From: Archivesica marissinica
Taxonomy: Eukaryota; Mollusca; Bivalvia; Venerida; Vesicomyidae
Assembly (NCBI GenBank): GCA_014843695.1
Contig: CM026390.1
Coordinates: forward strand, 52,604,121-52,668,120
DNA: 64,000 nucleotides
Reading direction: 5' to 3'
In this document: piece by piece, positions 11,258 to 22,158 of the stretch
Position numbering within the stretch: position 1 is the stretch's first letter
Layout: each line of letters opens with the position of its first letter
Made by a program: the position numbers and the translations under genes
Notes under the pieces: model-generated
Database searches by the model: none
Seen by the model: the letters and a program-made list of their open reading frames with translations, nothing else
What the model was told of the DNA's origin: nothing

Positions 11258-13042
11258 CTGTCATTTTGCCAGAAGTTAAAAAGTGAAAAATCTACAGACT
11301 GGAACCCAGGCTACATCATGCATTAATGTCATAATAAACTTACATGATGTACCCCCTCTAAATTAAAAGGTTGCTACCTTGGCTGATTGAGGATGATTCT
11401 AAATAAAACATTATAGTATCCTGGGAACTCCCCCAGATAAGCAGTTTCTGTTAGGTTGCTCATTGATAGCAGTTATAAAACTATAAGACATATGGATCTG
11501 TTACCTGGGCAGTTAATACCGGTAATGTTATATTAAGAAATACAGTATTACATGTGTATGCTTGGTACCAGGCGTTGCCTTGTCAGTCATATAAATATAT
11601 TTTAATACCGAGATCATTAATTGGACTGTATTGAGTTTCTGATAAGTTTGCCAGAAGTAAATTGGTGAAAAATCGACAGACTGGAACCCAGGCTAGTTTC
11701 TGCTAGGACAAAACCGAAAGAAATTCTGACCATGGTAGGAAATTAATTTCGGTCGTAGTAACTGACAGTCGGGTGTGTGAATGAGTAAATTGCTATGATG
11801 GATGCATACAGTGTTTGGGATGATAAAGATGGCAGCCATTGTCCGGTGTAATCCTCAGCTGATACTGCACCATCATACCCCTCATTGAAGCCAACTGGGC
11901 CACTGAGAACCTGGACACAAGCACGCAAGTTGTCCTATGGGCACGCAAACTTTTCAGTCATTAACATCGGTCCAATAAAAGTCACAACTGCCACCAGACA
12001 ACCATTCCCAAATTCAAGGGGTTTGCCAATCATTCAAGGCGTTGCCACAGGGACTAGACTCTTTAAGTTCAAACATTATTCATACATGAACTTTATGTTT
12101 AAACCGTTTCTCCCCCCCCCCCCCCTCGACCAAAGATCCGTTATATTCAATGTCTAAATCCTTGATCATCCATTTCTTCATGGACTACATTGGCCATTTT
12201 GAAATAATGTATAAAGATAATCCATGCCCTGCAGTATATGCATTATGACCCTATTTATTATCGGGGAATTATCCTCATCGCTTTAGGTCTCTTAGCTACT
12301 ACTACTAGAAGTGATATAATGACAATTCTCAGCATATCTGAGATGTCTTTTCATGCCACAGTAATGGCAATATTACAATATTGGATCTAATCCGAGAGCT
12401 TGATCTAACAGTTTGACATGCCAAAGTGGTAGTCATTTTAGCCAAACTCTCTACAACCAGGTCCAGTTTCCTTCCATAATTTCCATCAGGTCCTTTATAT
12501 ATCTGGACGAGGAGATGTGTAGCCATACGGCGGGATATCATAAATATCAGGCTTTCCCCCCAGAAACATTCAAATGCTTCATGTTTGCTTCGTAAATGCC
12601 AATTTCTATTGACAGAGAATTTGTCAATTTAAAAGTAATACGTGCAACCCATGTAAAATTTAGCCACTCGAGCAATAAATATTGATGATAGATTATAATA
12701 TTCTGTAACTCCGCTGCAAGCGTACAACCCAATAGTTTTCTCGGTATGGCCTAATAAAATCACTGGTCTGAGTCATATAATTATACAGTATGGTCCCATA
12801 TGATTGTATTGTATTTTACTGTATTACTATTGTGTATAGTGAGTGATGGTCAAGTCAGATGTGTGAATGAGCGAATTCCTAAAATAACTAATTAATTATG
12901 TACACTTCCCAACCATAACACTTCTTCTTCAATGGTCATCAGGATAGGATGCGAAACGTATCCTAAACTAAACTAAATAAATAAACTGACTAAATGAAAT
13001 ATATATACAGGGTAAAATAATGCTTATTTTGCTATAATTCAA

Positions 13043-13083
<41 letters not shown>

Positions 13084-13459
13084 TTGGATCTCAACAGTAT
13101 GAATACAGATTTTAAGACTTCTTAATTAGTGAATTAGAAATTCAAGCGCTGTAGTTTGGACATTTTGAAATTCAAGCCATGTCTATTTTAGCTCTTGAAT
13201 GGGCTGGGGAAAAGCCTGCACATGAGGGAATACCATGTATTATGTAATAGAAATGTAAAAGAAATCATTAGTTTTAAATGTTAAGCAAGCATGCAAATTT
13301 CAGTTTGGTTATCTTTAATTACACAAATCTTGTTCCTACAGTAAACAGACTTGGTATGCATATACTGCCATATAGATATGGTTTGTTCAAAAAAAATATC
13401 TGCGACTAATCAGTATAAAAAAAATGGTGTGATCATCATCATACACAATAGTGACCCAA
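11258..13459. other. Intronic region with decayed repeats and microsatellites
   Basis: This stretch holds the second copy of the direct repeat (11565-11696), a poly-C run at about 12113-12126 and a (CA)n microsatellite at about 13047-13080. The remaining small open frames show no domain, no cysteine pattern and no splice-site pairing with the gene's phases. I see no gene. Confidence 0.6.
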
Positions 13460-13690
13460 AATTTACATATTTGCTCAACAACATTTCTATTGCCATAATT
13501 GAATTCCCAGACCCCCAAAACCCCATTCTAGACACTAACTTTGCATTTCTATCTCATCTATGGGTCAAGATATAGTGATTTAAAGTGTGATGGCGATGAT
13601 TTTGAAAAGTGCCTCCTAGTGGAATTATGTCCAGGTAGAAAATGTACCTTTTTTTACCCCTGGGTATGTCATAAAGAATTTGAACAGTAT
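13460..13690 (-). repeat. Inverted copy of the 10250-10470 repeat
   Basis: The reverse complement carries GTGTCTAGAATGGGG, GGGTCTGGGAATTCAATTAT and CAGGGGTAAAA in the same order as 10250-10470, with many substitutions. Non-coding. Confidence 0.6.
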
Positions 13691-13849
13691 TGGTTTGGGC
13701 ATAAAATGCGTATTAATAAAAGTAAAAATAAAGTGTTTGTTTATTATAGTGTCACCCCTCTTGAAAGAGCCAGCCATTTCTGACTTATGAGACACCTCTT
13801 ATGGATATCAGTATTTCCCGAATCCTATCCTTGAAGGCCTGACTGATCG

Positions 13850-13963
13850 GTAACCATTATTTAACTAGCTGGCGACTCACCAACCGGCCATATCAGAATG
13901 AAACCCTCACAAGGCTCGAACCTTCGACCTCCCGTTCCGTAGGCCTTAAACCACTAGGCCACG
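13850..13963 (-). mobile_element. tRNA-derived SINE (family 3)
   Basis: On the minus strand CGTGGCCTAGTGGTTTAAGG gives an A-box-like start, then GGTTCGAGCCTTG provides the B box, followed by a short body with GGCCGGTTGGTGAGTCGCC. An (AT)n run lies immediately beyond its head at 13964-13981. It is a SINE head and not a tRNA gene, as the acceptor stem is not paired. Confidence 0.6.
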
Positions 13964-14072
13964 AATATATATATATATATAAATTATACATACACTACCT
14001 CAACCACTGCATTAGAACATTCTGTATTCATTTGGATGAACAGTACTTGTGTACTATTTTGATTGACTTCAG

Positions 14073-14144
14073 ATTGTAACAGAGCTTATTGCAATGAGAG
14101 CGGAGATTGTTCATTCGCGTTCCACAAGCGAGTTTGTAACTGTG
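14073..14144 (+). CDS. Exon 4: first part of EGF module 1
   Basis: A short internal exon of 72 nt (phase 1-1), acceptor ACTTCAG and donor GTAAGA. It encodes CNRAYCNESGDCSFAFHKRV followed by CNC, which are cysteines 1 to 5 of an EGF-like module. The intron falls right after cysteine 5, and exon 5 opens with DSGYHGLTC to supply the G-Y-x-G turn and cysteine 6. The complementary halves and matching phase strongly support both exons. Confidence 0.85.
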
Positions 14145-14179
14145 GTAAGAGATTTTATATCTACAATGTACTTGCAAAT

Positions 14180-15430
14180 TGATTATGTCTCCCCATAATG
14201 GGCGGGGGGGGGACATATTGTTTTATCCTTTGCCATCTGTCTCTCCGCTTTAGCTTTCCATTTTAATGACAGCTTATCTGAGCTTCATATCCAAAATCCC
14301 TTGTTGGATGTTCACCAAACTTGACAGGTAGCACCAGTATGATGTCTAGTTGTGCATATTGTAACCCTGTTCCAGTTGGATGATGTTTTGCGGATTTACA
14401 CCCATTTGACATTTTTATAACACAAAGTTTGTCTGCTCTTCATCTCTAAAATCCCTTGTTGGATTTTCACCAAACTTGACAGGTAGCACCAGTATGATGT
14501 CTAGTTGTGCATATTATAACTCTGTTCCAGTTGGATGATTTTTGGCGCATTTACAGCTATTTGAAAATAATTTATAACACAAAGATTGTCTGTGCTTCAT
14601 CAAACTTGGCAGCAAGTCTCAGTATTATGTCTAGTTGTGCATATTATAATTCTGTTCTGGTTGGATGTATCTTTGCAGATTTACAAACATTTGAACATTT
14701 TTATAACAGTAAGATTGTCTGTGCTACAAAACCCATTGTTGGATTTTCACCAAACTTGGCATGAAGCATCGGTGTGATACTTAATTGTACATATCGTAAC
14801 TCCATTCAGGTTGGATGATTTTATGGTGGATTTATGGCCATTTGAACATAATTGTAACACAAAGCTTGTTGCGCTTCATCTCCAAAGCCTGTTGTTGGAT
14901 TTTCACCAAACTATGAATGAGGTATCGGTATGATGTCAGTTTTTTCATATTATAACCCCGTTCCAGTTGGATGATTTTTTGTGCATTACGATCATTTGAA
15001 CATTTTTTATAACACAAAGCTTATACGCACTTCATCTCCAAAACCGTAGTTGGATGTTCACCAAACTAGGCAGGAAGAATTGGTATATTGTCTGTTTGTG
15101 CATATTGTAACCCCATTCCGGTATGATGATTTATTTGCGTATTTATGGACAGTTTAGCATTTTTTTATGACACAAATCTTGTCCGCGCATCATCTCCAAA
15201 ATGCCTTTTTGCTATTTCATCAAGCTGCACATTGTGCTACATATTCTATATCTAGAACATATCCTGCTCACAATCATATTTAAGGTGCATTTGGTCAGCG
15301 GACTCCTGATGGTGTCCGTCCAGGTCTATTGTAATCCCATTCTTGTTGGATGACTTTTGGCGAATTATTGGCCATTTAAACATTTTTGGCCATTTAAACA
15401 AAACTTGTCCAGGCTTCATTTCCAAAACTT
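14180..15430. repeat. Diverged tandem repeat of about 150 bp (about 8 copies)
   Basis: Copies start near 14284, 14439, 14594, 14728, 14875, 15030, 15184 and 15413. They share CTTCATCTCCAAAA, GGATTTTCACCAAACTTG, CCAGTTGGATGATTTTT and TTATAACACAAAG. Divergence is high, so this is an old array. The same unit occurs at 58826-59235 and fragments appear near 8155-8215, so it is also dispersed. A G-rich palindrome-like start (TGTCTCCCCATAATGGGCGG) lies at the left edge. Small open frames here are not coding. Confidence 0.75.
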
Positions 15431-15787
15431 AATAATACTACATATGACTTTTTATTGCTATGACTTCATATATTGTACTTTTATTACTCCACTGAAGCAA
15501 CAGTGAGTGGGGAGAGACATACATTTTTTCAAAAACAATCTCTAATTGTGAGATGTCTTTATGGCCAAAACTTGATTGGGCATAGGAATTGTGTATATAC
15601 AGGGTTTCCTTGTAAGCACTGCATTTCTTGAGCAGTTTAAACCCATATTTGCACATAATAGATGTTTTCACAATAACTTGGATGAACTTGATAATGAATT
15701 ATGGAATATTGCTGTATTTTAACTTTGTTGGTAGGATAGATGCCTCATTTCCCAATCAGTATTCACATTGTTATTCTATGCTTTCAG

Positions 15788-15919
15788 ATTCTGGTTACCA
15801 TGGATTAACCTGTGAGTCTATGTACCATGAGTGTGATGGGAATCCATGCACCAATGGCGCTACGTGTATCTCAGGATCAGGGTTATCCCCCACAAATTAT
15901 ACATGTTCCTGTAGAACTG
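15788..15919 (+). CDS. Exon 5: end of EGF 1 and cysteines 1-5 of EGF 2
   Basis: An internal exon of 132 nt (phase 1-1), acceptor GCTTTCAG and donor GTAATG. It encodes SGYHGLTCESMYHECDGNPC, then TNGATCISGSGLSPTNYTCS and CRT, completing EGF 1 and giving EGF 2 through cysteine 5. Two continuations are possible. Joined to exon 7 it gives CRTGFNGTKC, a textbook EGF ending. Joined to exon 6 it leads into a PAN domain instead. The last 42 nt plus the donor form part of the 87-bp repeat unit that fills the following 1.9 kb. Confidence 0.88.
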
Positions 15920-17832
15920 GTAATGTATTGTTGAATGCTGCCTACTATTTGTATATATGTATCCCAGGGTTATCCCCCACAGATTATACATGTTCCTGTA
16001 GAACTGGTAATGTATTGTTGAATGCTGCCTACTATTTGTATATGTATCCCAGGGTTATCCCCCACAGATTATACATGTTCCTGTAGAACTGGTAATGTAT
16101 TGTTGAATGCTGCCTACTATTTGTATATATGTATCCCAGGGTTATCCCCCACAGTTTATACATGTTCCTGTAGAACTGGTAATGTATTGTTGAATGCTGC
16201 CTACTATTTGTATATATGTATCCCAGGGTTATCCCCCACAGTTTATACATGTTCCTGTAGAACTGGTAATGTATTGTTGAATGCTGCCTACTATTTGTAT
16301 ATGTATCCCAGGGTTATCCCCCACAGTTTATACATGTTCCTGTAGAACTGGTAATGTATTGTTGAATGCTGCCTACTATTTGTATATATGTATCCCAGGG
16401 TTATCCCCCACAGATTATACATGTTCCTGTAGAACTGGTAATGTATTGTTGAATGCTGCCTACTATTTGTATATATGTATCCCAGGGTTATCCCCCACAG
16501 TTTATACATGTTCCTGTAGAACTGGTAATGTATTGTTGAATGCTGCCTACTATTTGTATATGTATCCCAGGGTTATCCCCCACAGTTTATACATGCTCCT
16601 GTAGAACTGGTAATGTATTGTTGAATGCTGCCTACTATTTGTATATATGTATCCCAGGGTTATCCCCCACAGTTTATACATGTTCCTGTAGAACTGGTAA
16701 TGTATTGTTGAATGCTGCCTACTATTTGTGTATATGTATCCCAGGGTTATCCCCCACAGTTTATACATGTTCCTGTAGAACTGGTAATGTATTGTTGAAT
16801 GCTGCCTACTATTTGTATATATGTATCCCAGGGTTATCCCCCACAGTTTATACATGTTCCTGTAGAACTGGTAATGTATTGTTGAATGCTGCCTACTATT
16901 TGTGTATATGTATCCCAGGGTTATCCCCCACAGTTTATACATGTTCCTGTAGAACTGGTAATGTATTGTTGAATGCTGCCTACTATTTGTGTATATGTAT
17001 CCCAGGGTTATCCCCCACAGTTTATACATGTTCCTGTAGAACTGGTAATGTATTGTTGAATGCTGCCTACTATTTGTATATATGTATCCCAGGGTTATCC
17101 CCCACAGTTTATACATGTTCCTGTAGAACTGGTAATGTATTGTTGAATGCTGCCTACTATTTGTATATATGTATCCCAGGGTTATCCCCCACAGATTATA
17201 CATGTTCCTGTAGAACTGGTAATGTATTGTTGAATGCTGCCTACTATTTGTGTATATGTATCCCAGGGTTATCCCCCACAGTTTATACATGTTCCTGTAG
17301 AACTGGTAATGTATTGTTGAATGCTGCCTACTATTTGTATATATGTATCCCAGGGTTATCCCCCACAGTTTATACATGTTCCTGTAGAACTGGTAATGTA
17401 TTGTTGAATGCTGCCTACTATTTGTATATATGTATCCCAGGGTTATCCCCCACAGTTTATACATGTTCCTGTAGAACTGGTAATGTATTGTTGAATGCTG
17501 CCTACTATTTGTATATATGTATCCCAGGGTTATCCCTCACATATTATACATGTTCCTGTAGAACTGGTAATGTATTGTTGAATGCTGCCTACTATTTGTA
17601 TATGTATCCCAGGGTTATCCCCCACAGTTTATACATGTTCCTGTAGAACTGGTAATGTATAGTTGAATGCTGCCTACTATTTGTATATATGTATCCCAGG
17701 GTTATCCCCCACAGATTATACATGCTCCTGTAGAACTGGTAATGTATTGTTGAATGCTGCCTACTATTTGTATATGTATCCCAGGGTTATCCCCCACAGT
17801 TTATACATGTTCCTGTAGAACTGGTAATGCAT
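15878..17832. repeat. 87-bp minisatellite made from the exon 5 donor edge (23 donor copies)
   Basis: The unit is 87 bp (85 bp when one TA is missing) and contains 42 bp of exon 5 (encoding GLSPTNYTCSCRTG in the first copy), its donor GTAATG and 39 bp of intron. GTAGAACTGGTAATG occurs 23 times, first at the real exon end (15911) and last at 17815. Copies are almost identical. Intronic copies read CCCCCACAG where the exon has CCCCCACAA, so each also carries an acceptor-like CAG 24 nt before the donor. As 87 is divisible by three, long open frames run through several copies. Confidence 0.95.
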
Positions 17833-17840
17833 TGATTGCA

Positions 17841-20093
17841 CAGATAGTGTCCTTGTCCAGCTGGTTGCATGTGTCCACATATAGTGTCCTTGTCCATCTG
17901 GGTCTTTGTCCAGCTGGTTGCATGTGTCCACATATAGTGTCCTTGTCCAGCTGGGTCTTTGTCCAGCTGGTTGCATGTGTCCACATATAGTGTCCTTGTC
18001 CAGCTGGTTGCATGTGTCTACAGATAGTGTCTTTGTCCAGCTGTTTGCATGTGTCTACAGATAGTGTCTTTGTCCAGCTGGTTGCATGTGTCTACACATA
18101 GTGTCCTTGTCCAGCTTGTTCCATATGTTCACACACAGTGTCCTTGTCCAGCTGGTTCCATGTGTCCACATATAGTGTCCTTGTCAAGCTGGTTCCATGT
18201 GTCCACACAGAGTGTCCTTGTCCAGCTGGTTTCATGTGTCCACATATAGTGTCCTTGTCCAGCTGGTTCCATGTGTCCACACATAGTGTCCTTGTCCAGC
18301 TGGTTCCATGTGTCCACACATAGTGTCCTTGTCCAGCTGGTTCCATGTGTCCACACATAGTGTCCTTATCCAGCTGGTACCATGTGTCCATACATAGTGT
18401 CCTTGTCCAGCTGGTTCCATGTGTCCACATATAGTGTCCTTGTCCAGCTGGTTCCATGTGTCCACACATAGTGTCCTTGTCCAGCTGGTTCCATGTGTCC
18501 ACACATAGTGTCCTTGTCCAGCTGGTTCCATGTGTCCACACATAGTGTCCTTGTCCAGCTGGTTCCATGTGTCCACATATAGTGTCCTTGTCCAGCTGGT
18601 TCCATGTGTCCACACATAGTGTCCTTGTCCAGCTGGTTCCATGTGTCCACATATAGTGTCCTTGTCCAGCTGGTATCATGTGTCCATACATAGTGTCCTT
18701 GTCCAGCTGGTTCCATGTGTCCACACATAGTGTCCTTGTCCAGCTGGTACCATGTGTCCATACATAGTGTCCTTGTCCAGCTGGTTCCATGTGTCCACAT
18801 ATAGTGTCCTTGTCCAGCTGGTTCCATGTGTCCACACATAGTGTCCTTGTCCAGCGGGTTCCATGTGTCCACACATAGTGTCCTTGTCCAGCTGGTTCCA
18901 TGTGTCCACATATAGTGTCCTTGTCCAGCTGGTTCCATGTGTCCACACATAGTGTCCTTGTCCAGCTGGTTGCATGTGTCCACATATAGTGTCCTTGTCC
19001 AGCTGGCTCCATGTGTCCACACATAGTGTCCTTGTCCAGCTGGCTCCATGTGTCCACACATAGTGTCCTTGTCCAGCTGGTTGCATGTGTCCACATATAG
19101 TGTCCTTGTCCAGCTGGCTCCATGTGTCCACATATAGTGTCCTTGTCCAGCTGGTTCCATGTGTCCACATATAGTGTCCTTGTCCAGCTGGTTCCATGTG
19201 TCCATACATAGTGTCCTTGTCCAGCTTGTTCCATGTGTCCACACATAGTGTCCTTGTCCAGCTGGTTCCATGTGTCCATACATAGTGTCCTTGTCCAGCT
19301 GGTACCATGTGTCCATACATAGTGTCCTTGTCAAGCTTGTTCCATGTGTCCACATATAGTGTCCTTGTCCAGCTGGTTCTATGTGTCCACACATAGTGTC
19401 CTTGTCCAGCTGGTACCATGTGTCCATACATAGTGTCCTTGTCCAGCGGGTTCCATGTGTCCACACATAGTGTCCTTGTCCAGCTGGTTCCATGTGTCCA
19501 CACATAGTGTCCTTGTCCAGCTGGTTCCATGTGTCCACACATAGTGTCCTTGTCCAGCTGGTTCCATGTGTCCACACATAGTGTCCTTGTCAAGCTTGTT
19601 CCATGTGTCCACACATAGTGTCCTTGTCCAGTTGGTTCCATGTGTCCACACATAGTGTCCTTGTCCAGCTGGTTCCATGTTTCCACACATAGTGTCCTTG
19701 TCCAGCTGGTTCCATGTGTCCACACAGTGTCCTTGTCAAGCTTGTTCCATGTGTCCATACATAGTGTCCTTGTCCAGCTGGTACCATGTGTCCATACATA
19801 GTGTCCTTGTCCAGCTGGTTCCATGTGTCCACATATAGTGTCCTTGTCCAGCTGGTTCCATGTGTCCACACATAGTGTCCTTGTCCAGCTGGTTCCATGT
19901 GTCCACACATAGTGTCCTTGTCCAGCTGGTTCCATGTGTCCACACATAGTGTCCTTGTCCAGCTGGTTCCATGTGTCCACACATAGTGTCCTTGTCCAGC
20001 TGGTTCCATGTGTCCACATATAGTGTCCGTGTCCAGCTGGTTCCATGTGTCCACACATAGTGTCCTTGTCCAGCTGGTTCCATGTGTCCACAT
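17841..20093. repeat. 37-bp minisatellite (about 61 copies)
   Basis: The unit is 37 bp with the core TAGTGTCCTTGTCCAGCTGG followed by TTCCATGTGTCCACA. It begins within 10 bp of the end of the 87-bp array and has a different sequence. The first units carry TTGCATG in place of TTCCATG and include a partial duplication (GTCTTTGTCCAGCTGG). Blocks around 18360-18700 and 19260-19460 recur with the same variants. The long minus-strand open frames are by-products of the repeat. Confidence 0.96.
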
Positions 20094-20159
20094 TTCTTAC
20101 AGAAAGAGTTTTTATATTGCCCTGTTTTAGATGATGCAATATGTCTCAATTTTTCTTTT

Positions 20160-20680
20160 GCTTATAACCATGACATCATTTCCAGACTAATTGAACAAAG
20201 GTTTGAATGTCTCTACACTATATGTCATATCTGCTTATACAGGTAGTCATGACATCATGTCTGGGCTAATTGGACATGATTGTTTACATTATATCAGCCC
20301 TTATACATAGTCATGACATCATGTACGGCTAATTGGACATGTTTTGGAATGTTTACATTAGATCTGCTTATATAAATAGATATGATATCATTTCCATGTT
20401 AAATGAAACACGTGTTGGAATGTTTACATTATATCAGCCTATATAAATAGATATGACATCATTTCCATGTTAAATGAAACACGTGTTGAAATGTTTACAT
20501 TATATCAGCCTATATAAATAGCCATGACATCATTTCCATGTTAAATGAAACATGTGTTGAAATGTTCAGAATATAATAATGATATATCTAACAATAGTCA
20601 TGACATAATGTCCGAGCTAATTTAATATGAGTTTGAGTGTCTACTATATATGATGTATCCAACAGTGTGTGTACATGCTT
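20160..20680. repeat. 71-bp diverged tandem repeat (about 7 copies)
   Basis: CATGACATCATTTCCATG and TGTTTACATTATATCAGCC recur about every 71 bp (for example 20455 and 20526). Copies at the ends are more diverged than the central ones. Non-coding, directly after the 37-bp array. Confidence 0.8.
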
Positions 20681-21330
20681 AATTTGGACTGATGTTTCTA
20701 TTTAATTAACTGCAATTTGGTAACATACAGGAATGCCATTGTGCACGGTAAACACCGTCAACTATCTTTATCGATTGTTTGCACAAGCACGGCTGTACGT
20801 CTCTGATCAGGTAAATTTGCTGAATGAAAGTCGAACTTTGCCGGCAAGCTGACGTTTTGGCATAACGAGTGAAATCTTGCCTATTTATACAGAAAGGACC
20901 AAAAAATAAATTTGATATAGCGAAAAATTTGACTTAGCGGAATTTGACATAAACAGATCCAGTTATATGTAAAATTATAGTATCTGAAACTTGACTTTGA
21001 CCCAACTTCGAGATAACCGGAGAATTTGACATAACCGACTTTGATACAATGAATATAGACTGTATTTAGACTGTTGTGTCAAAATGGACCAACTATGTTT
21101 CTAAGTTATATGTCAACAAAGGGTCAGTGTTTGACCAGTCAGCTTAGTCCTGTCGTAATGCAGTATTGAGTGAAATATCTTGAGAGAAAGGTATTTGCAT
21201 CTGCTTTGGTATGTTTTCGTATGTTTTCCTACAATATTTATTCAACAGCCTTTGCTAACTGTGATCAATAATGACTAATGTTCACCAGGTTTCATTGCCC
21301 TTTTGTAATACCCATATTCATTATTTTCAG
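20681..21330. other. Intron upstream of exon 6, possible old DNA-transposon remnant
   Basis: Between about 20829 and 21065 are phrases such as AGTCGAACTTTGCC, GGCATAACGAG and TTCGAGATAACCGGAG that resemble the ends of pogo/Tigger-like elements, but clear inverted ends are not visible. Otherwise unique intron leading to the exon 6 acceptor. Confidence 0.35.
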
Positions 21331-21591
21331 ACTTGGACAAGTGTGAAATGAGTATAATCAATACGACTCATGTTCCAGATGCTCAGCTTCTCACTGAGAT
21401 TTTCATAAAATCACTGAAAGTTCAAAATATTGAGGAGTGTCAAATGAAATGCATAGATGAAATTAAATGCAAAGAAGCCACCTATTATGTCAGTGAGAAG
21501 ACTTGTGTTCTTCTAAAGAGGCAAGTCAGTGCAGATGAGATGGTGCCTGCAACTACAACAGCTTCTCATATGGAGAAAATGTGCTACAAAG
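21331..21591 (+). CDS. Exon 6: complete PAN/Apple domain
   Basis: An internal exon of 261 nt (phase 1-1), acceptor TTATTTTCAG and donor GTTTGT. It encodes 87 residues from DLDKCEMSIINTT through VQNIEECQMKCIDEIKCKEA and TYYVSEKTCVLLKRQ to HMEKMCYK. Six cysteines at N-terminal, EEC, MKC, IKC, KTC and KMC positions match the Apple/PAN fold, which binds proteins or carbohydrates. The whole domain sits on one symmetric exon, as expected for a shuffled or optional module. It lies between exons 5 and 7, whose join alone would complete an EGF module. Confidence 0.85.
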
Positions 21592-22158
21592 GTTTGTAAA
21601 CGATTCAGATGAGGTTTGCTATTATTAGCTCGCCTGAGAGGAATACTACTCGGAATGAACTATTAATATAGATCGGTTGCCCATAGTATGTGCGCATGAG
21701 CGCATGCATCAATCACATCCATAATTTATTAGTAATCGGGAACAGAAGGGACTATAGGTTTATCGTCTGTTTGTCCGACAGTTAATCCTTGTCATGGCCA
21801 TAGCTTTGTCATACAGCTTGGGCTTTTGAAATAACTTGGCACAAATAAGTGGTTTGACATTAGAGGAAGATAGATAAATAGAATATAATAACTCAAAGGT
21901 CATGGGTTCAAAATGTTTTGTCCGGAGTATAACTGTATAAGTCCTAAACCATTTGAGGGGTTAACAAATCAATTTGATTTGACTACTAGTATCAGTGGTA
22001 TGTGGAAAGTTAATTAATCTCGGAAATATCGTGTCTCATTTTGGTATAATTTCTCACAATTTAAAGATGTTTGATAGTTTGCAAATTTAGCTCATCTGAC
22101 CATGAGACCAGTTTCGTTTAAGAATGAAATAGAAAACCATTGTTGTAACGAATATCCT
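21592..22158. other. Intron after exon 6, no gene seen
   Basis: Unique AT-rich sequence with no repeat or exon signal that I recognise, leading into the 33-bp array. Confidence 0.6.

Noticed and set aside
12900..13000. LINE 3' tail (GATGCGAAACGTATCC followed by AAATAAATAAA)
   Set aside because: The motif is weak and there is no reverse-transcriptase sequence beside it.
15958..17646. 368-codon frame through the 87-bp array as one long repeated-domain protein
   Set aside because: The frame crosses donor sites and intron-like TA-rich sequence and is broken by 85-bp units. Only the exon 5 part is supported as coding.
18092..20149. Minus-strand open frames up to 487 codons in the 37-bp array
   Set aside because: They follow the repeat exactly, have no start context or domain, and overlap each other in all frames.
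20829..21065. pogo/Tigger MITE
   Set aside because: Only suggestive phrases (TTCGAGATAACC, GGCATAACGAG); no matching inverted ends could be drawn.
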